DNA from: Planctomycetia bacterium
GTDB taxonomy: Bacteria > Planctomycetota > Planctomycetia > Gemmatales > Gemmataceae
DNA: 64,000 nucleotides
NCBI GenBank assembly: GCA_005772955.1
Contig: SXID01000250.1
Location: forward strand, 1 to 64,000
Direction of reading: 5' to 3'
The translations under genes were made by a program, and so were the position numbers. The number at the start of each line of letters is the position of its first letter. Position 1 is the stretch's first letter. Below, piece after piece: positions 51,477 through 60,020 of the stretch. Under the pieces are notes generated by a model, which was given only the letters and a program-made list of their open reading frames with translations, made no database searches and was not told where the DNA came from.

Positions 51477-52351
51477 CAGACGTGTAACTCCCGTTCGAGC
51501 GAAACGCCGGTCCGCTCCTTCACCTTCGCACGAACGGTTTCGGCGAGTTGCAGGATGTCGCGTGCCGTCGTGCCGGGGTGCGCGACCGCGTAGTTCGAGT
51601 TCCGCTCACTCAGTTCCGCGCCGCCGGCACGCGACTTCGTCATCTGCGCGCGGTCGATGAGTGACGCAGCGGTGTTGCCCGGCGGGTTGCGGAACAGCCT
51701 GACCGCTGCCTGGAAGCTAAGTGGTTCGGCTGCTTTCCGCTGAATCCACGTTTTCAACAGTCGGTTCATGACTGTGGGCGGCGGCTCGCTCTCCAGTTCA
51801 AACTCGACGGATAGAATCACTGGCTCGTCGATGTCACTCTGGTGTTCCGTGAATGTGAGTTCGTCGCGCCCACGTACCTGAACATTCCCCGTGTCGGTCA
51901 GCACGGTCACGTTGCGCACGGTCTGGCAAATCTCGCCGCTGCGGTCGCCAACGTTGCACCGCACGCTGCCGCCGACCGTACCGCGAATGCCGACCAGCGT
52001 CTCTAACCCGCCGAGACCGTTTTTCACGGTGAACGCGATCAGGTCGAATAGTTGCGCGCCACCGCCTGCTGTGACGCGCTTGCCCTCACGACGGAGAAAC
52101 GTGAACGGTTCGGCGGTGAGGCGGATCACGGCGCCTGGAACGGGATCGTCCTTGATGAGGAGGTTGAACCCGCCGCCGAGCATGCGCACGGAGACTTTGT
52201 CGCGTTGGCACGCGTTCACAACTGCGTTGAGCTCATCAACGCTGCGTGGCTGCACAACGAACTCAGCCGGGCCGCCGATCTTCAGGTGCGTGAACGGCGC
52301 GAGCGGCTGGTTCCGCTTGGTGATGTCGGGGAACTGTTCAGCGAGGGACAT
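51473..52351 (-). CDS. murB: UDP-N-acetylenolpyruvoylglucosamine reductase
   Basis: The protein is 292 aa, the shorter type without the C-terminal insert found in type I enzymes. FAD-binding features: PLAPFTHLKIGGPAEFVVQPRS (start of the FAD domain), VRMLGGGFNLLI (ligand phosphate), GLGGLETLVGIRGTVGGSVRCN. Catalytic region: FRNPPGNTAASLIDRA, then GAELSERNSNYAVAHPG with the Ser proton donor, and RTGVSLERELHVW with the late Glu. It reduces UDP-GlcNAc-enolpyruvate to UDP-MurNAc in peptidoglycan synthesis. It overlaps the FtsQ-like gene by 4 nt. Confidence 0.94.
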   Translation of the reverse strand: MSLAEQFPDITKRNQPLAPFTHLKIGGPAEFVVQPRSVDELNAVVNACQRDKVSVRMLGGGFNLLIKDDPVPGAVIRLTAEPFTFLRREGKRVTAGGGAQLFDLIAFTVKNGLGGLETLVGIRGTVGGSVRCNVGDRSGEICQTVRNVTVLTDTGNVQVRGRDELTFTEHQSDIDEPVILSVEFELESEPPPTVMNRLLKTWIQRKAAEPLSFQAAVRLFRNPPGNTAASLIDRAQMTKSRAGGAELSERNSNYAVAHPGTTARDILQLAETVRAKVKERTGVSLERELHVW

Positions 52352-52356
52352 TCGCG

Positions 52357-52420
52357 GCCTCCTTCGCGGTATTGTAGGACAGGCTTCCAGCCTGTCATTG
52401 CTTGGTCAGGATGGAAGCCA
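52357..52420. repeat. Small inverted repeat upstream of murB
   Basis: GACAGGCTTCCAGCCTGTC (52378-52396) is a hairpin, followed in the gap by TGGTCAGGATGGAAGCCAGATCC, a partly related text. It lies between murB and the PQQ-type gene. Confidence 0.55.
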
Positions 52421-52424
52421 GATC

Positions 52425-53657
52425 CTACTTCCCGATGCACCACAGGTGCTTCGCTCCGCGAATGAAGATATCACCGTTGGAGAACGCGGGGGAGGCGAAC
52501 ACCGGCTCGCCAAGCGGGTTCTTCGCGAGAATCTCGAACTCCTCGCCCGCCTTGAGAACGTAGGTAACGCCTTCGTCGGACGTGAGGTAGATACGCCCGT
52601 CGGCCGCGACCGCCGATGCGTGATGCTTCTTCGCACTCAGTCGCTCCTTCCAGAACATCTTCCCGGTCTTCACGTCCCAACAACTCGCGACGCCCGCGTC
52701 ATCGACAAGGAACAGTTTGCCACCGTGCGCGACGGGGGAAGGGACGTAGCCGCCGTCGCCTTTCTTCGACCAGAGGATGTGCGACTTGGTCACGTTCCCG
52801 GCTCCGCCCGGCTTGATCGCCATGACCCAGTGAACCGGGAATCCTGCGGTCAGCAGCAGCACGCCGTCGTGCATCACCATGCTCGAAACGAACTGCTCCG
52901 TCGGGCCGTCGATGATCCAGTTCTGCTTGCCGGTATCCGGGTCGTAGCTCGCGACACACTTGCTTCCGGTCATCACCAGTTGCTTCTTGCCGTCGACCTC
53001 CACCACAACCGGCGGGCAGTATGACCGCAACTTGTTTGGACGGTCCGTGCGCCATTTCTCTTCACCGGTCTTCTTGTCGAACGCGACGATGTACGCGGAC
53101 TGACCCTTCGGCGCGTCCTGATCGCCGTTCACGATGACCAGATCCTTGTATAGCATTGGCGGGCTACAGAACCCGTGGACCGAGTGGAACTCGCCGGGGT
53201 TCTTCGACCAGAGGAGTTTGCCATCGAAGTCGTAGCAGTAGACTCGCATCTGCGGCTTGTCGAGGAACGTGATGTAGACGTGCTCACCATCGGTCGCGGG
53301 AGTGGAACTGGCGTACGTGTTTTCGCCGTGCTTCTTCTCCAGGTCTGAAACGACTGAGGTTTTTTCCCACAGGAGTTTGCCGGTGACGCGGTCCACGCAG
53401 TACAGCACGCGGGTCTTCTCGGCCTCCACGCACCCGGCGACGAACACTTTGCCCTTGCTCACCACAGGCGAGGAGTGCCCGGTCCCGGGTAGTTCTAGTT
53501 TCCACTTCACGTTGTCCGTTGCGGACCACTTGAGCGAAAACCCCTTGTCAGTGACGGTGCCGTCGGCGCGTGGGCCACGCCAGCCGGGCCAGTCCTCCGC
53601 GGTCGCAAGGCCAGTGACGCAAATGAGTGCGAGTGCGGCGAAAGCTTTCGAATACAT
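52425..53657 (-). CDS. Exported PQQ-like beta-propeller protein
   Basis: The protein is 410 aa. The signal peptide MYSKAFAALALICVTGLATAE precedes WPGWRGPRADGTVTDKGFS, a sequence typical of planctomycete outer-membrane-assembly-like propellers (COG1520/PQQ repeats). Repeats are spaced every 40-50 residues, with the W-docking motifs AxDxxTGxxxW: CVDRVTGKLLWEK, CYDFDGKLLWSK, AFDKKTGEEKWRT, SYDPDTGKQNWII, CWDVKTGKMFWKE. The residues needed to bind PQQ are not obviously present, so it is probably structural or ligand-binding and not a dehydrogenase. Monocistronic by context. Confidence 0.88.
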   Translation of the reverse strand: MYSKAFAALALICVTGLATAEDWPGWRGPRADGTVTDKGFSLKWSATDNVKWKLELPGTGHSSPVVSKGKVFVAGCVEAEKTRVLYCVDRVTGKLLWEKTSVVSDLEKKHGENTYASSTPATDGEHVYITFLDKPQMRVYCYDFDGKLLWSKNPGEFHSVHGFCSPPMLYKDLVIVNGDQDAPKGQSAYIVAFDKKTGEEKWRTDRPNKLRSYCPPVVVEVDGKKQLVMTGSKCVASYDPDTGKQNWIIDGPTEQFVSSMVMHDGVLLLTAGFPVHWVMAIKPGGAGNVTKSHILWSKKGDGGYVPSPVAHGGKLFLVDDAGVASCWDVKTGKMFWKERLSAKKHHASAVAADGRIYLTSDEGVTYVLKAGEEFEILAKNPLGEPVFASPAFSNGDIFIRGAKHLWCIGK

Positions 53658-53852
53658 GGGCCGTTCTCCTGGCGGGTGTGATGTGGTAAAATGGTGGGGC
53701 CGCGTTGCGACCGGGTTTGGTGGGAGAGATAGATTCCATCATACGGAACGCCGCGAGGGAACGAAAATCCACGTTCTCACGTCGAACCGGTACCAGAATC
53801 TCGTTGTAGTGTGGAACAAGTCATTCGAGTCGCGTCCTCGCGGGAGCTAATC

Positions 53853-54383
53853 ATGGGTTCAACTCGGTTTGTTAAGGCGATGTGTGCTGTGGTGCTGTTC
53901 AACGGCTCTCTCTACCTGTCACTCAAGGAAGAGGCGATCGCGGGCGAGAAGGACGACCTCGCGAAGAAGTACACGGAAGACCTTCGCAAGAGCAAGGATG
54001 CGAAGGTGCGCGTCACCGCCCTGCAGGAACTGGGAAGTCTCGCGCAGATCAAGAAATCGCTGGCGAAGGACGCGCTGCCGGACATCTACAAGGCGCTCGA
54101 GGACAAGGACGCGGGTGTGCGGGCTGCCGCCGCGGAAACGCTGGGCAAGGCCGACGAGCCCTACGAGAAGGCTGGCAGTGTGCTTGTGAAGTTGCTCAAG
54201 GATGACAAGGAAGAAGGCGTGAAGATTGGGGCCGCGAAGGGTCTGGCCGCGATGGGCACAAGCGCCAAGGACTCGCTGCCGGCTCTTCGTGAGATTCAGA
54301 AGGCGAACGCGGGCGACAAGAAGAGCAAACTCGGCGCGGCCGTGAAGACCGCCATCACCTCGATCAGCGGCGCGAAGAAGTAA
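53853..54383 (+). CDS. Exported HEAT-repeat protein
   Basis: The protein is 176 aa from MGSTRFVKAMCAVVLFNGSL; the hydrophobic core of the signal sequence is short and the cleavage site is uncertain. Residues about 35-175 are HEAT-like helix pairs: VRVTALQELGSLAQIKKSLA, ALPDIYKALEDKDAGVRAAAAETLGK, SVLVKLLKDDKEEGVKIGAAKGLAAMG, DSLPALREIQKANAGDKKS. Lys/Asp/Ala-rich. Such repeats mediate protein contacts. A large palindrome follows the stop. Confidence 0.82.
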   Translation: MGSTRFVKAMCAVVLFNGSLYLSLKEEAIAGEKDDLAKKYTEDLRKSKDAKVRVTALQELGSLAQIKKSLAKDALPDIYKALEDKDAGVRAAAAETLGKADEPYEKAGSVLVKLLKDDKEEGVKIGAAKGLAAMGTSAKDSLPALREIQKANAGDKKSKLGAAVKTAITSISGAKK

Positions 54384-54397
54384 CGCGCGCGAAATTG

Positions 54398-54483
54398 GTG
54401 AGTGGGGGGCGTAAGCCCTCTGATAACTTTCCCAACTCGAACGGACTGGGGAGCTGATCAGGGGGCTTACGCCCCCCGCTCAC
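54398..54483. repeat. Long inverted repeat between the HEAT and TAT-exported genes
   Basis: Arms 54398-54424 and 54457-54483 match at 25 of 27 positions (text GGGGGGCGTAAGCCC on the left, its complement on the right). The 32-nt centre is unrelated. It begins shortly after the HEAT gene stop and has no T-run. The right arm matches an internal segment of the DUF1501 gene. Confidence 0.85.
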
Positions 54484-54516
54484 CTACAAACAGTGGCACC
54501 CCGGAGAGGTTTCGAC

Positions 54517-55857
54517 ATGCCACCGCTCGACCGCCGCACGTTCCTTGCTTCCACCAGCGCGTTCATCGCAGGTGGCTCAACACCCTCGCTCGCCAGGGGT
54601 GCCGATTCGCCACGCGCCAAGCCACCGAAGCGCGCGAGGCCGGCCGCGAAGAAGCTCGCGGTGGTGTGTTCCACCTACCACTACCTTTCGCACGCGTACC
54701 ACATCGCGGGGCGGTATCTCGACGGCTACATGAAGGGGGACGAACACCATTTCCCGGAGTTCGGCATCGCGAGCGCTTACGTCGAGCAAGTGAAAGCGAA
54801 CGACCTGAGCCGCGAACTCGCGAAGGAGCACAGTTTCCGGCTCTCGGAAGCGATCGACGACGCGCTCACGCTCGGCACCGGCAAGCTCGCGGTGGACGGC
54901 GTGATGCTCATCTGCGAACACGGCGACTACAAGTACAACGAGAAGGGCCAGAAACTCTACCCGCGACACGACTACTTCAAGGCGATCACTGCGGTGTTCG
55001 AGAAGTCCGGGAAGACCGTGCCGGTGTTCTGCGACAAGCACCTCAGTTACGATCGCGCGAAAGCCGCGGACATGGTCGCGACCGCGAAGAAGATGAAGTT
55101 CCCGCTCATGGCAGGGTCGTCGCTGCCGGTCACCTGGCGCCGCCCGGAACTGGAATTCAAGCGCGGCACGAAGATCACGGAAGCACTCATCGCGTCACGT
55201 GGCGAACTGGAGATTTACGGCATCCACGCGCTCGAAGCGCTTCAGTGCATGGTCGAACGCCGCTTTGCGGGCGCGGACCCGAAGCCCGCGCCTCAGAGCG
55301 TCAAAGCCGTTACGTGTTTGCAGGGCGACGCGGTGTGGAAGGCCGGTGACGACGGGTTGTGGTCGTGGGACTTGCTCGAACACGCACTCGGGCGCAGCAC
55401 CTCGCGCAACACGGGCGACATCCGCGCGAACTGCAAACGCTTCCCGCGACCGACGACCTGGGGCAATTTCGTGAAGGGTCCGATCGCGTTCCTCGTTGAG
55501 TACGCCGACGGGCTGAAGGCGACCGTCTTGCAACTCGACGGGCACGTCGCGGACGAGACGTTCGCGTGTCGCGTGGAGGGCGAGAAGAAGCCGTCGTCGT
55601 GCCTGTTCTGGCTCCCGCCGCCTCCCGGAGCGGCGTTCCTCGAAGCGCTCGCCTCACACACGGAGACGTTCTTCGCGACGGGCAAACCACCGTACCCGGC
55701 GGAGCGCACGCAACTCACCGGGGGCATCCTCGACTACGCGCTCGAATCACGCACGAAAGAGTCGAAGCGTCTCGAAACCCCGGACCTGGACATCAGGTAC
55801 GACCCGCCTGCTGATAGCGGCTTCATGCGCGGCGACTACGCGAAGCCGGTCAAGTGA
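54517..55857 (+). CDS. TAT-exported protein of unknown function
   Basis: The protein is 446 aa from MPPLDRRTFLASTSAFIAGG. The RRTFLA motif plus hydrophobic core marks a Tat signal; an upstream in-frame ATG (8 codons) is less likely. The mature part begins after a Lys/Pro/Arg-rich linker (AKPPKRARPAAKK) and reads LAVVCSTYHYLSHAYHIAGRY, DGVMLICEHGDYKYNEKGQKL, YPRHDYFKAITAVFEKSGKTVPVFCDKHLSY, PLMAGSSLPVTWRRPELE. In the C-terminal half, WDLLEHALGRS and ILDYALESR. It resembles planctomycete exported proteins without assigned activity. Conserved His and Glu residues could bind metal. Function unknown. Confidence 0.8.
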   Translation: MPPLDRRTFLASTSAFIAGGSTPSLARGADSPRAKPPKRARPAAKKLAVVCSTYHYLSHAYHIAGRYLDGYMKGDEHHFPEFGIASAYVEQVKANDLSRELAKEHSFRLSEAIDDALTLGTGKLAVDGVMLICEHGDYKYNEKGQKLYPRHDYFKAITAVFEKSGKTVPVFCDKHLSYDRAKAADMVATAKKMKFPLMAGSSLPVTWRRPELEFKRGTKITEALIASRGELEIYGIHALEALQCMVERRFAGADPKPAPQSVKAVTCLQGDAVWKAGDDGLWSWDLLEHALGRSTSRNTGDIRANCKRFPRPTTWGNFVKGPIAFLVEYADGLKATVLQLDGHVADETFACRVEGEKKPSSCLFWLPPPPGAAFLEALASHTETFFATGKPPYPAERTQLTGGILDYALESRTKESKRLETPDLDIRYDPPADSGFMRGDYAKPVK

Positions 55858-55865
55858 CGACCGAC

Positions 55866-55917
55866 GTGCCGCTTGCGGCTTCGCGAGTTCAGTTGCTCGC
55901 GATGCCGCAAGCGGCAC
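55866..55917. repeat. Inverted repeat upstream of argB
   Basis: GTGCCGCTTGCGGC.TCGCGAG (55866-55887) and its complement (55896-55917) match at 21 of 22 positions around an 8-nt loop. It lies 8 nt after the preceding stop and could terminate that transcript. Confidence 0.8.
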
Positions 55918-56019
55918 AGTGTTGGATGAAACTCCCGTGAACCGTTGACGCACTATGCGCCACGGCATAGCATGGATTTTTCGTTTCTCTAGCCGTTGCT
56001 CGAATTTGGACTGTCGCGG

Positions 56020-56907
56020 ATGGCCGACCCGATCCTCACCGCCGAAGCGTTCGCAGCAGCCGTCGATCGGCTCGTCGCGCAGCGCGGACGGCCAGTGGTG
56101 GTGAAACTCGGCGGCAGCGCGATGGAAGACCCCATCGCGACCGATGCCTGTCTCCGCTCTGTCGCCACTCTCAATCAACTCCGCGTGCCGGTCGTTCTCG
56201 TTCACGGCGGCGGTAAGCCCATCGACCGCGCGATGGCCGCAGCCGGAATCACGCCGCGAAAGGTCGCCGGTCGCCGCTACACCGATGATGCCACGCTTGA
56301 AATAGTGGTGAGGGTGTTGAAGGACGAGATTAACGCGAGCCTCGTTGCGAAGCTCCGCGCGCTCGGGGTGGAGGCGTTCGCGGCGAGTGACGCTCTTGCC
56401 GGTGAGCGACTGACGCTGTCCGATACCAACGACCAACCCATTGACCTCGGGCACGTGGGGACGGTGAGTTGGGTGGATAGCGACCTCCTCCGCGGCGCGT
56501 TCGGCGAAGAGGTTAACTTCACCGTGCCAGGTACGCTCCCCGTTATTCCTTCGATCGCGGTTTTCAACGACGACAAGTGGTGGCTGAACGTGAATGCGGA
56601 CACCGCTGCGTCCGCGGTTGCGGGCGCGCTGAAGGCCGACAAGGTCATCTTCCTCACCGATACGCCCGGAGTGCTACGCGACCCCGCGAACCCCGTGTCA
56701 CTCATCCCTTCTCTGACCGAACGGGAAGCACGTGACCTGATCACCAGCGGCGTCATTGATGGCGGCATGGTGCCGAAAGTCGAAGCGTGCTTCGAAGCGC
56801 TTGAAGCCGGCGCGAAAACTGCCCTCATCCTTGATGGTCGAGTGCCGTTCTCCCTGCTGGACGTGTTCCTCCACGATACGTTCAAAGGCACCGTAATCCG
56901 GCGCTGA
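56020..56907 (+). CDS. argB: Acetylglutamate kinase
   Basis: The protein is 295 aa from MADPILTAEAFAAAVDRLVA. It phosphorylates N-acetyl-L-glutamate, the second step of arginine synthesis. Visible: VVVKLGGSAMED (phosphate and Lys), VLVHGGGKPIDRAM (acetylglutamate site), GRRYTDDATLEIVV, NVNADTAASAVAGAL (catalytic Asp region), KVIFLTDTPGV and GVIDGGMVPKVEACFEAL. Followed by argD after 65 nt and argF later, giving an arginine cluster. Confidence 0.95.
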   Translation: MADPILTAEAFAAAVDRLVAQRGRPVVVKLGGSAMEDPIATDACLRSVATLNQLRVPVVLVHGGGKPIDRAMAAAGITPRKVAGRRYTDDATLEIVVRVLKDEINASLVAKLRALGVEAFAASDALAGERLTLSDTNDQPIDLGHVGTVSWVDSDLLRGAFGEEVNFTVPGTLPVIPSIAVFNDDKWWLNVNADTAASAVAGALKADKVIFLTDTPGVLRDPANPVSLIPSLTEREARDLITSGVIDGGMVPKVEACFEALEAGAKTALILDGRVPFSLLDVFLHDTFKGTVIRR

Positions 56908-56972
56908 ACGCCGCGCTCCCCCTCGGGGGGTGGCTACGCGATACATCCCTCACCCCCAGTCCCAAGCCTGAA

Positions 56973-58181
56973 ATGACGACAACCGAGTTACTGTCAAGCG
57001 AGCAGATTATCGCCTTGGCGAAGAAGCACCTCACCGCGAACTACACCCGCTACCCGGTGGCGCTGGTGCGCGGCAGCAACTCGTGGGTCTGGGACGCGGA
57101 AGGCAACAGGTATCTCGACTTCTTCCCCGGCTGGGGCTGCGGAATTCTGGGCCACTGCCCGCCGCGCGTCGTGCAAGCGGTTCAGGAACAGGTCGCGACG
57201 CTTATTCACGTGCCGAACACGTGGTACACCGAACCGCAGACGTTGCTTGGTCAGGCGCTCGGCGACCGCACCGACTTCGGTGGTCTGTCGTTCTTCTGCA
57301 ACAGCGGCACTGAGGCCAACGAGGCCGCGATCAAGTTGGCGCGCCTCAACGGGAAGTCGAAGAACAGGTACAAGATCGTCACGCTGACGGGGAGCTTTCA
57401 CGGGCGCACGATGGGCTCGCTGACCGCGACCGCGCAACCGAAGTATCACGTTGGCGTCGAGCCGATGCTGCCGGGGTTCAACTATGCTCACTTTGGTGAT
57501 CTCGAGAGCGTAGCGAAAGCGGTCGATGGCGAAACTTGCGCGATCATGCTCGAACCGATCCAGGGTGAAGGCGGCGTGAACCTCGCCCCGCCGGGCTTCC
57601 TGGAAGGGCTGCGCGAACTGTGCGACAAGCACGGCTTGCTGCTCATCCTTGACGAGGTGCAAACCGGGATGGGCCGCACGGGGAAGTGGTATGCCTATCA
57701 GCACTGGAACATCAAGCCTGACATCCTGACGCTGGCGAAGGCGCTCGCGGGCGGAGTAGCGATGGGCGCGCTGGTGGCACGCCCGGAAGTGGCCGAAAAG
57801 CTGAAACCCGGCACACACGCGGCGACGTTCGGCGGCAACCCGCTCGCGGCCCGCGCCGCACTTGCCACCATCGAGACCATTGAGCAAGACGGACTGCTGG
57901 AACGGGCCGTTCAGATCGGCGCGCGATTCCAAACGCGGTTTCTGGGGTTAAAGGAGAAATGCCCGCTGATCGCAGGCGTTCGCGTGAAGGGCGCGATGAT
58001 CGGCGTGGAACTGAGTGTCGAGGGCGCCGCGGTGGTGCAGGGTTGCTTGGAGAAGGGGTTGCTCATCAACTGCACGCACCAGACCGTTTTGCGGTTGCTC
58101 CCGGCACTCACGCTGTCCGACGAGCAGATCGAGGATGGCTGCGACATCATCGCCGACGTGTTGTTGAACCTGAAGACGTGA
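56973..58181 (+). CDS. argD: Acetylornithine aminotransferase
   Basis: The protein is 402 aa. It is a class III PLP aminotransferase that converts N-acetylglutamate semialdehyde to N-acetylornithine (fourth step of the pathway). Visible: VWDAEGNRYLDFFPGWGCGILGH, FCNSGTEANEAAIKLAR, GSFHGRTMGSLTATAQPKY, LEPIQGEGGVN, LILDEVQTGMGRTGKWYAYQ, LAKALAGGVAMGALV (Lys PLP site) and THAATFGGNPLAARAA. Members can also use ornithine or succinyl compounds; the neighbours support the arginine role. Most likely cotranscribed with argB and argF. Confidence 0.95.
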   Translation: MTTTELLSSEQIIALAKKHLTANYTRYPVALVRGSNSWVWDAEGNRYLDFFPGWGCGILGHCPPRVVQAVQEQVATLIHVPNTWYTEPQTLLGQALGDRTDFGGLSFFCNSGTEANEAAIKLARLNGKSKNRYKIVTLTGSFHGRTMGSLTATAQPKYHVGVEPMLPGFNYAHFGDLESVAKAVDGETCAIMLEPIQGEGGVNLAPPGFLEGLRELCDKHGLLLILDEVQTGMGRTGKWYAYQHWNIKPDILTLAKALAGGVAMGALVARPEVAEKLKPGTHAATFGGNPLAARAALATIETIEQDGLLERAVQIGARFQTRFLGLKEKCPLIAGVRVKGAMIGVELSVEGAAVVQGCLEKGLLINCTHQTVLRLLPALTLSDEQIEDGCDIIADVLLNLKT

Positions 58182-58194
58182 ACCCTTTCCCGTG

Positions 58195-58275
58195 ACGAGT
58201 AACGATTGACGAGTGTCGAGCAAGCGTGTTCGCTTCTTTCCACTCGCTGCTCGTCACTTGTCAATCGTTACTGAG
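58195..58275. repeat. Inverted repeat between argD and argF
   Basis: AGTAACGATTGAC (58198-58210) and GTCAATCGTTACT (58260-58272) are exact complements, and both continue with imperfect GAGTG/CACTC and CGAGCA/TGCTCG text. It fills the intergenic gap. Confidence 0.8.
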
Positions 58276-58279
58276 AGAC

Positions 58280-59191
58280 ATGAAACACTTCCTGAACCTC
58301 ATCGACCTTACGGCCGACGAGTTGAAACTGTTGCTCACCGAGGCGGCGCGGCTCAAGGACGCTCACGCGCGGCGCATCCCGTCGCAGAGCTTGAACCGCC
58401 GCGTGGTCGGCCTGATCTTCGAGAAGCCATCGCTCCGCACGCGAGTGAGCTTCGAGGCTGGCGTCGCGCAACTCGGCGGCACGAGCCTTTACCTTCCCGC
58501 CAACGAGGTCGGGTTGGGATGGCGCGAGAGCCTCGCGGACTTCTCGCGCACGATCTCCCAATACCTGGACGCGCTTGTGCTCCGCGTTTTCCGGCACGAG
58601 ACGCTTGACGGGATCGCGAAGGTGAGCGGCATCCCGATCATCAACGGGCTGTCGGACTGGTCGCACCCGTGTCAGGGGCTTGCCGACGTGCTGACCGTAC
58701 AGGAACTGTTCGGTTCCGTGAGCGGGCGCACGATCGCGTTCGTCGGCGACGGCAACAACGTCGCTCGCTCGCTCGCGGTCGGGTGCGGCAAACTCGGCAT
58801 GCGGTTCGTGCTCGCGTGCCCGCCAGGGTACGGCTTCGACGACAAGTTCAAGTCGGAGTACATCGCGCGTGTGTCGCCCGACTTCCCAAAGGAAGTACAC
58901 GACCCGTTCGCGGCGGTGAAGGGCGCGGACGTGATTTACACCGACGTGTGGACGAGCATGGGCCAGGAAGCTGAGCGCGAAGAGCGCCTGAAGCGGTTTG
59001 CCCCGTTCCAGGTGAACGCGCAGTTGCTCTCGAAGGCGTCTCGAGAGTGCAAGGTGTTGCACTGTCTCCCGGCCCACCGCGGCGAGGAGATCACCGACGA
59101 CGTGATGGACGGCGCCGCGTGCGCCGCGTTCCAGCAAGCCGGCAACCGCATGCACGCCCAGAAAGCCGTGCTGGAGTGGCTGCTTCGCTGA
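58280..59191 (+). CDS. argF: Ornithine carbamoyltransferase
   Basis: The protein is 303 aa from MKHFLNLIDLTADELKLLLT; the 18 residues upstream in the track come from the repeat and are rejected. It makes citrulline from ornithine and carbamoyl phosphate. Visible: carbamoyl-phosphate loop FEKPSLRTRVSFE (family usually STRTR, here SLRTR), YLDALVLRVFRHE, HPCQGLADVLTVQE, DGNNVARSLAVG and HCLPAHRGEEITDDVMDG with the conserved catalytic Cys. The argB-argD-argF order is a compact arginine cluster. A palindrome separates it from argD. Confidence 0.95.
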   Translation: MKHFLNLIDLTADELKLLLTEAARLKDAHARRIPSQSLNRRVVGLIFEKPSLRTRVSFEAGVAQLGGTSLYLPANEVGLGWRESLADFSRTISQYLDALVLRVFRHETLDGIAKVSGIPIINGLSDWSHPCQGLADVLTVQELFGSVSGRTIAFVGDGNNVARSLAVGCGKLGMRFVLACPPGYGFDDKFKSEYIARVSPDFPKEVHDPFAAVKGADVIYTDVWTSMGQEAEREERLKRFAPFQVNAQLLSKASRECKVLHCLPAHRGEEITDDVMDGAACAAFQQAGNRMHAQKAVLEWLLR

Positions 59192-59195
59192 AGAT

Positions 59196-59275
59196 AATTC
59201 GAAATTCGAAGCACGAAATTCGAAACGATGCGGGGAGTTGCTTCTTACAAATGGAGTGCTTTGAATTTCGAATTT
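59196..59275. repeat. AT-rich inverted repeat between argF and rph
   Basis: AATTCGAAATTCGAAGCAC (59196-59214) and its near-complement (59256-59275, GTGCTTTGAATTTCGAATTT) flank a 41-nt centre. The element is markedly more AT-rich than the surroundings. Confidence 0.75.
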
Positions 59276-59285
59276 GGAGTCCGAG

Positions 59286-60020
59286 ATGCCCCGTCCCAAG
59301 GACCGTTCCCTTTCGGCACTCCGCCCTCTCACCTTCACGCGAGCGTACACCGGCAGCGCGCCGGGGTCGGTCCTCGTGAAGATGGGCCGCACCACCGTAC
59401 TCTGCACATGCTGTGTCGATCCGAAGGTGCCTGACTTCTTGGTCGGGAAGGGGAAGGGCTGGCTCACCGCGGAGTACGGCATGTTGCCCGGCTCCACGCA
59501 CTCGCGAAAGCCACGCGACAAGGCTGGTAAGATCGACGGCCGCGGTGTTGAGATTCAGCGACTCATCGGGCGCAGCCTGCGGGCCGTCGTGAACCTCGAC
59601 AAGCTCGGCGAGCGCACGCTCTGGATCGACTGCGACGTACTCGAGGCCGACGGCGGCACTCGCACCGCGAGCATCACGGGCGCGTTTGTCGCGGCCGTTG
59701 ACGCGGTCAACTCCATCAAGGGGCTGCTCACCGTTCCCGTGTCAGAGGTGCTGACGGACAGTGTCGCGGCCGTGAGCGTTGGTCTTGTGGATGGCGAAGA
59801 GCGGCTCGATCTGGAATACGTCGAGGACCGCGACGCGGACGTGGACATGAATCTCGTGATGACGGGGAGCGGCAAGATTATCGAAGTGCAAGCCGGGGGC
59901 GAAGAGGCCACGTTTCCGCGCAAGCAACTCGACGCGTTGGTCGATCTGGGCGAAGCCGGGATTCGCGCGATTACTCTGGCGCAGAAGGCGGTGCTGGGTA
60001 CAGCGTGGCCGTTCTCCTAA
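59286..60020 (+). CDS. rph: Ribonuclease PH
   Basis: The protein is 244 aa from [20 protein letters not shown] (four residues of the track start removed). The phosphorolytic 3'-5' exoribonuclease matures tRNA 3' ends. Conserved: [120 protein letters not shown]. The stop overlaps that of the converging hypothetical gene by 3 nt. Confidence 0.95.
   Translation: MPRPKDRSLSALRPLTFTRAYTGSAPGSVLVKMGRTTVLCTCCVDPKVPDFLVGKGKGWLTAEYGMLPGSTHSRKPRDKAGKIDGRGVEIQRLIGRSLRAVVNLDKLGERTLWIDCDVLEADGGTRTASITGAFVAAVDAVNSIKGLLTVPVSEVLTDSVAAVSVGLVDGEERLDLEYVEDRDADVDMNLVMTGSGKIIEVQAGGEEATFPRKQLDALVDLGEAGIRAITLAQKAVLGTAWPFS

Noticed and set aside
58268-59521. 417-aa minus-strand ORF
   Set aside because: Antisense to argF and the start of rph; no domain text.
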